Assembly (NCBI RefSeq): GCF_000723405.1
Contig: NZ_CCAE010000004.1
Coordinates: 62,001-126,000 of the forward strand
Direction of reading: 5' to 3'
Length of the DNA: 64,000 nt
Source: Hydrogenophaga intermedia
GTDB taxonomy: Bacteria > Pseudomonadota > Gammaproteobacteria > Burkholderiales > Burkholderiaceae_C
A model generated the notes under the pieces. It saw only the letters and a program-made list of their open reading frames with translations. It ran no database searches and was not told the origin of the DNA. Below, piece after piece: positions 59,319-64,000 of the stretch; the stretch's first letter is position 1, and each line of letters opens with the position of its first letter. The translations under genes were made by a program, and so were the position numbers.

Positions 59319-61157
59319 ATGGCACTCATGGACATCAAGGTTCCCGACATCGGCGACTTCAAGGACGTCGCGGTCATCGAGGTGCTGGTCAAACCCGGCG
59401 ACACGATCAAGCTCGAGCAATCGCTGATCACGGTGGAGAGCGACAAGGCTTCGATGGAGATCCCCTCGTCGCACGCCGGCGTTCTCAAGGAGCTCAAGGT
59501 CAAGATCGGTGACACGGTCAATATCGGCGACCTGCTCGCCGTGATCGACGGGGAGGGCGCCGCCAGCGCGCCGGCACCCGTTGCGGCGCCTGCTCCTGCT
59601 CCGGCGCCGTCTCCCGCGCCCGCCGCTTCCTCACTCGCTCCCGCTCCGCGCGTGGCCGCCCCCGCCGCGCCGGCCTATGGCGGCGCGGCCGATCTGGACT
59701 GCGACGTCGTCGTGCTCGGCGGCGGCCCCGGCGGCTACTCCGCCGCCTTCCGCGCGGCCGACCTCGGCCTCAGGGTCGTGCTGGTGGAGCGCTACGCCAC
59801 GCTCGGCGGCGTCTGCCTCAACGTGGGCTGCATCCCGTCCAAGGCGCTGCTGCACGTGGCCGCCGTCATGGACGAGGTGACGCACCTGGCCGGCTACGGC
59901 ATCGAGTACGGCCGCCCGGTCGTCAACATCGAGAAGCTTCGCGGCCACAAGGAAAAGGTCGTCGGCAAGCTCACCGGCGGCCTGAACTCGATGGCGAAGA
60001 TGCGCAAGGTGACCGTGCTGCGCGGCTACGGCAGCTTCGTCGGCCCCAACCACCTGGGCGTGGAGCTGACCGAGGGCACGGGCCAGGAGAAGACCGGCAA
60101 GAAGCAGGTGGTGGGTTTCAAGAAGGCCATCATCGCCGCCGGCTCGCAGGCTGTGCGCCTGCCCTTCATGCCCGAAGACCCGCGCGTGGTGGACAGCACC
60201 GGCGCGCTCGCGCTCAAGGACGTGCCCAAGCGCATGCTGATTCTTGGCGGCGGCATCATCGGCCTGGAAATGGGCACGGTCTACAGCACCCTGGGCGCGC
60301 GCCTGGACGTGGTGGAGATGCTCGATGGCCTGATGCAGGGCGCCGACCGCGACCTGGTGAAGGTCTGGCAGAAGATGAACGCGCCGCGCTTCGACAACAT
60401 CATGCTCAAGACCAAGACGGTGGGGGCCAAGGCCACGCCGGCGGGCATCGAGGTGAGCTTCGAGGGCGAGAACGCGCCCGCGCCGCAGACCTACGACCTG
60501 GTGCTGCAGGCCGTGGGCCGCAGCCCCAACGGCAAGAAGATCGGTGCCGACGCGGCGGGCGTTGCCGTGACGGACCGCGGCTTCATCGACGTCGACATCC
60601 AGATGCGCACCAACGTGCCGCACATCTTCGCCATCGGCGACATCGTGGGCCAGCCCATGCTGGCGCACAAGGCGGTGCATGAGGGGCACGTGGCGGCCGA
60701 GGTCATCGCGGGCGAGCTGCAGGGCAAGGCCGACCTGGCCGCCGCCGCGTTCAACGCGCGCGTGATCCCCAGCGTGGCCTACACCGACCCCGAGGTCGCC
60801 TGGGTGGGCCTCACCGAGGACCAGGCCAAGGCGCAGGGCATCAAGGTCAAGAAGGGCCTGTTCCCCTGGACGGCCTCCGGCCGTGCCATAGCCAATGGCC
60901 GCGACGAGGGTTTCACCAAGCTGCTGTTCGACGATTCGCCGGAAGCGCATGGCCACGGTCGCATCCTGGGTGGCGGCATCGTGGGCACGCACGCGGGCGA
61001 CATGATCGGCGAGATCGCGCTCGCCATCGAGATGGGCGCCGACGCGGTGGACATCGGCAAGACCATCCACCCGCACCCCACGCTGGGCGAGAGCATGGGC
61101 CTGGCGGCCGAGGTGGCGCACGGCAGTTGCACGGACGTGCCGCCGCAGCGCAAGTAA
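59319..61157 (+). CDS. lpdA: Dihydrolipoamide dehydrogenase with N-terminal lipoyl domain (PDH E3)
   Basis: Flavoprotein that reoxidises dihydrolipoamide with NAD. The 612 residues are longer than the ~475 of ordinary Lpd because of an N-terminal lipoyl domain (1-80, K43 in ESDKASME) and an Ala/Pro linker (~82-115). The FAD motif VVVLGGGPGGYSAAF, redox-active disulfide GGVCLNVGCIPSK and active-site HPHPTLGE follow. Lipoyl-E3 fusions are known in Ralstonia and Neisseria PDH operons. AGGAG precedes the ATG. Confidence 0.97.
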   Translation: MALMDIKVPDIGDFKDVAVIEVLVKPGDTIKLEQSLITVESDKASMEIPSSHAGVLKELKVKIGDTVNIGDLLAVIDGEGAASAPAPVAAPAPAPAPSPAPAASSLAPAPRVAAPAAPAYGGAADLDCDVVVLGGGPGGYSAAFRAADLGLRVVLVERYATLGGVCLNVGCIPSKALLHVAAVMDEVTHLAGYGIEYGRPVVNIEKLRGHKEKVVGKLTGGLNSMAKMRKVTVLRGYGSFVGPNHLGVELTEGTGQEKTGKKQVVGFKKAIIAAGSQAVRLPFMPEDPRVVDSTGALALKDVPKRMLILGGGIIGLEMGTVYSTLGARLDVVEMLDGLMQGADRDLVKVWQKMNAPRFDNIMLKTKTVGAKATPAGIEVSFEGENAPAPQTYDLVLQAVGRSPNGKKIGADAAGVAVTDRGFIDVDIQMRTNVPHIFAIGDIVGQPMLAHKAVHEGHVAAEVIAGELQGKADLAAAAFNARVIPSVAYTDPEVAWVGLTEDQAKAQGIKVKKGLFPWTASGRAIANGRDEGFTKLLFDDSPEAHGHGRILGGGIVGTHAGDMIGEIALAIEMGADAVDIGKTIHPHPTLGESMGLAAEVAHGSCTDVPPQRK

Positions 61158-61180
61158 GCCAGCCGCTACTCGTGAACGGA

Positions 61181-61214
61181 AGCCACCGGCCCGAGAGGGT
61201 CCGGTGGCTTTTTC
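61181..61214 (+). terminator. Rho-independent terminator of the PDH operon
   Basis: A 10-bp stem AAGCCACCGG/CCGGTGGCTT continues inward as CCC/GGG around a GAGA loop with one bulged T. It is followed by TTTTTC, 23 bases after the lpdA stop. It isolates the PDH operon from the repair operon. Confidence 0.93.
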
Positions 61215-61226
61215 GTTCCGACACGA

Positions 61227-61275
61227 ATTCGACCGCAAGGAGCGGAGTGTCCCGGGAGGAACGGGCTCCTACACT
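61227..61275 (+). promoter_or_regulatory. Control region of the 2OG oxygenase-alkB-ada operon
   Basis: Three elements are seen. AAT (61227-61229) and GCAA (61236-61239) lie exactly six bases apart, the geometry of the E. coli Ada box. A symmetric palindrome is centred at 61254.5, with TCCCGGGA (61251-61258) inside and AGGAGC/GCTCCT (61239-61244, 61265-61270) outside. A -10-like TACACT lies at 61270-61275. The Ada-box-like element would lie near -55 to -43. No good -35 hexamer is present, as expected for an activator-dependent promoter. Confidence 0.5.
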
Positions 61276-61308
61276 GATCTCACCTGTCGATCCAGTGAGT
61301 GAGGTGCC

Positions 61309-62010
61309 ATGACAAGCTTGGTGAGCCAAGACCGCGATTGGGACGCCGTCGAGCGTGCGCTCGACGCGCAGGGCCACGCGGTCCTGCCCGGCGTGCTGAC
61401 CCCCGCGCAATGCGAAACGCTTGCCGCGCTCTATTCCCGCGCGGACGGCTTCCGCTCGCGCATCGTCATGGCTCGCCACGGCTTCGGGCGCGGTGAGTAC
61501 AAGTATTTCGCCTACCCCCTGCCGCCGCTGCTTGAGCGGCTTCGCCACGCGCTGTACCCCCGACTCGCCCCGATCGCCAACCGTTGGCAAGCGCAACTGG
61601 GCCTGGCCACGCGCTACCCGGACGGGCTGGACGCCTTCCTGCGGCGCTGCCACCAGGCCGGCCAGACGCGGCCGACGCCGCTGATCCTGCGTTACGGGGA
61701 AGGTGACTACAACTGCCTGCACCAGGACTTGTACGGCGAGCACGTCTTTCCGCTGCAGGTGGCCATGCTGTTGTCGGAACCGGGCCGCGATTTCACCGGT
61801 GGAGAGTTCGTGATGACCGAGCGCTCGACCCAGGGCCAGCGCGCGGACGTCGTGCCATTGCGCCAGGGCGACGCGGTGGTGTTCACCGTGAACGAACGGC
61901 CCGCGTCGGGCCGGCGTGGTATTCGCCGGTTGGCCATGCGGCACGGTGTCAGCCGCGTGCTCAGCGGCCAGCGCCACACGGTGGGCCTCATCTTCCACGA
62001 CGCGAGCTGA
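61309..62010 (+). CDS. 2OG-Fe(II) oxygenase of unknown substrate, first gene of repair operon
   Basis: A 233-residue double-stranded beta-helix dioxygenase. The iron ligands are CLHQDLYG (H138, D140) and RHGVSRV (H212), with R222 ten residues later for 2-oxoglutarate. The strand VAMLLSEPGRDFTGGEFVM is typical. It resembles the family I know as Oxygenase-NA (PF09859/COG3826), thought to act on damaged nucleic acid but uncharacterised. It is not AlkB: the NRYTPGA and RFNLTFR motifs are missing. GAGGTG precedes the ATG. It is 2 bases from alkB and has a paralogue at the other end of the operon. Confidence 0.85.
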   Translation: MTSLVSQDRDWDAVERALDAQGHAVLPGVLTPAQCETLAALYSRADGFRSRIVMARHGFGRGEYKYFAYPLPPLLERLRHALYPRLAPIANRWQAQLGLATRYPDGLDAFLRRCHQAGQTRPTPLILRYGEGDYNCLHQDLYGEHVFPLQVAMLLSEPGRDFTGGEFVMTERSTQGQRADVVPLRQGDAVVFTVNERPASGRRGIRRLAMRHGVSRVLSGQRHTVGLIFHDAS

Positions 62011-62012
62011 GC

Positions 62013-62653
62013 ATGGAAACACTTGACCTGTTCGAGCCCACCGAGCGGGAGCAGCGCCTGGGACCCGGCGCCGTGCTGCTGCGCGGCTTCGCGCTGCCGC
62101 AGGTGCCCGCACTGGTGGCCGCCATCGCAGCCGTCGCGTCGGCATCGCCGTTCCGTCACCTGGTCACGCCGGGCGGCTTCACCATGTCGGTGGCGATGAC
62201 CAATTGCGGCGCGCTGGGCTGGACGAGCGACCGCCTGGGCTATCAATACACCGCCATCGACCCCGAGAGCGGTGCGCCCTGGCCCGCCATGCCGGCCGTC
62301 TTTGCACAACTGGCGAACGAGGCCGCGGCGGCGGCAGGCTTCGAGCACTTCGAGCCCGATGCCTGCCTGGTCAACCGCTACACACCCGGCGCGCGGCTGT
62401 CGCTGCACCAGGACAAGAACGAACGCGACTACACCGCTCCCATCGTGTCGGTGTCGCTGGGCATGCGCGCCACGTTCCTGTGGGGTGGCCTGGCGCGCAG
62501 CGGTCCCACGCTCAAGGTGGCGCTGCGCCACGGCGACGTGGTGGTGTGGGGCGGCGCCGACCGCCTGCGCTACCACGGCGTGTCGCCGCTCAAGGACGAG
62601 CCCCATGCGCTGCTGGGCAGCCAGCGCTTCAACCTCACATTCCGCCAGGCCGG

Positions 62654-62657
<4 letters not shown>
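62013..62657 (+). CDS. alkB: DNA oxidative demethylase AlkB
   Basis: 2OG-Fe(II) dioxygenase that removes 1-methyladenine and 3-methylcytosine from DNA by oxidation. The 214 residues (E. coli 216) have all key residues: NRYTPGARLSLHQDKNE with H132 and D134, distal RYHGV H188, and RFNLTFR with R205 and R211, each one position off E. coli numbering. W70 and Y80-type substrate-lid residues are in LGWTSDRLGYQYT. It starts 2 bases after the first oxygenase gene and overlaps ada (ATGA). Confidence 0.96.
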
Positions 62658-63720
<1,063 letters not shown>

Positions 63721-63724
<4 letters not shown>

Positions 63725-64000
63725 ACGGCGCTCGCCTGGACTGGGCAGAGATCTCGGCCCAACTGGATGAAGAAGGCCATGCCCTGTTGCCCGGCTGGCT
63801 GGGCGCCGAGGCGGCACGCAGTCTGGCGTATGGGGCCGAGACCTTGGGCGCTGTGCGCGTGCCACTGGCGGCCAGCGGTCTGGGGAGCGGTGACTTGTTC
63901 TGCTTCGAGGCGGGTTTGCCGGCGCCGCTCGACGCCTGGCGCACGTCGCTCTATCCGCACCTCGCCGCCATCGTCAACCGCTGGAACCACACCCTCGGCG
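63721..64000 (+). CDS. Second 2OG-Fe(II) oxygenase, paralogue of the first, 3' end outside window
   Basis: Only the first 93 codons are present. The GTG start overlaps the ada stop (GTGA). The sequence DWAEISAQLDEEGHALLPGWL...LPAPLDAWRTSLYPHLAAIVNRW aligns along its length with residues ~10-98 of the first oxygenase (DWDAVERALDAQGHAVLPGVL...LPPLLERLRHALYPRLAPIANRW). The iron-binding half is beyond the window, so activity cannot be judged. Membership of the same operon is clear. Confidence 0.8.

Noticed and set aside
54911-59521. 1536-codon minus-strand open frame across aceE and aceF
   Set aside because: It is antisense to two clearly recognised genes, crosses their boundary and has the biased composition of a shadow frame.

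Overview
This window looks like a high-GC betaproteobacterial chromosome, most likely order Burkholderiales and probably Comamonadaceae. The evidence is the gene order (pheT-ihfA-merR-tRNA-Pro; rpsB-tsf-pyrH-frr-uppS-cdsA-dxr-rseP-bamA-skp-lpxD-fabZ-lpxA-lpxB-rnhB; carA-carB...greA), a PhaR-type polyhydroxybutyrate regulator, and a dihydrolipoamide dehydrogenase with its own lipoyl domain. Family assignment is inference from gene order and protein style; no search was run. Coding density is very high and no gene-free stretch reaches 300 bases. I see no insertion sequences, prophage, CRISPR array or rRNA.

Layout. 1-2.7 kb: 3' part of pheT, ihfA, a MerR-type regulator and tRNA-Pro(GGG). 2.8-9.6 kb: a class III CoA-transferase convergent with serB and mfd, then ispD-ispF divergent from mfd. 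9.6-12.2 kb: an EnvZ/OmpR-type pair divergent from a small exported protein. 12.2-17.0 kb: a SIMPL-domain protein, 3-hydroxybutyrate dehydrogenase, an alpha/beta hydrolase and a monofunctional RelA. 17.0-19.4 kb: tRNA-Val(GAC), phaR, rimO, and tRNA-Leu(CAG) on the minus strand. 19.4-26 kb: rnr, a C26 glutamine amidotransferase, a YggT protein, then nnrDE and a DadA-like oxidoreductase on the minus strand. 26-41.4 kb: the translation, UMP kinase, isoprenoid, cell-envelope and lipid A supercluster, ending in rnhB and a SPOUT methyltransferase. 41.5-46.4 kb: carA, an unrecognised small gene, carB. 46.4-49.6 kb: a regulator cassette (AraC-GyrI fusion, free GyrI-like domain, second AraC regulator, alpha/beta hydrolase). 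49.7-51.5 kb: greA, a DUF4149-type membrane protein, folD. 51.6-61.2 kb: a FixJ/PAS-kinase pair divergent from the pyruvate dehydrogenase operon aceE-aceF-lpdA. 61.3-64 kb: an alkylation-repair operon of 2OG-Fe(II) oxygenase, alkB, ada and a second, window-truncated 2OG oxygenase.

The most unusual region is the last. The ada gene keeps its AraC-type DNA-binding domain and its C-terminal PCHR methyl-acceptor site. However, all four zinc-binding cysteines of the N-terminal domain are replaced (A41, S45, S72, A75), including the phosphotriester acceptor that switches classical Ada on. alkB and ada are flanked by two paralogous, poorly characterised 2OG-Fe(II) oxygenases in an overlapping operon. 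Its promoter region carries an AAT-N6-GCAA element like the E. coli Ada box and a symmetric 32-bp three-part palindrome. Other points of note are a terminator-like hairpin in the greA leader (like E. coli GraL), a 22-bp-phased direct repeat between an AraC gene and its neighbouring hydrolase, a structured rpsB leader, and a perfect 18-bp tandem duplication across the phaR stop codon.
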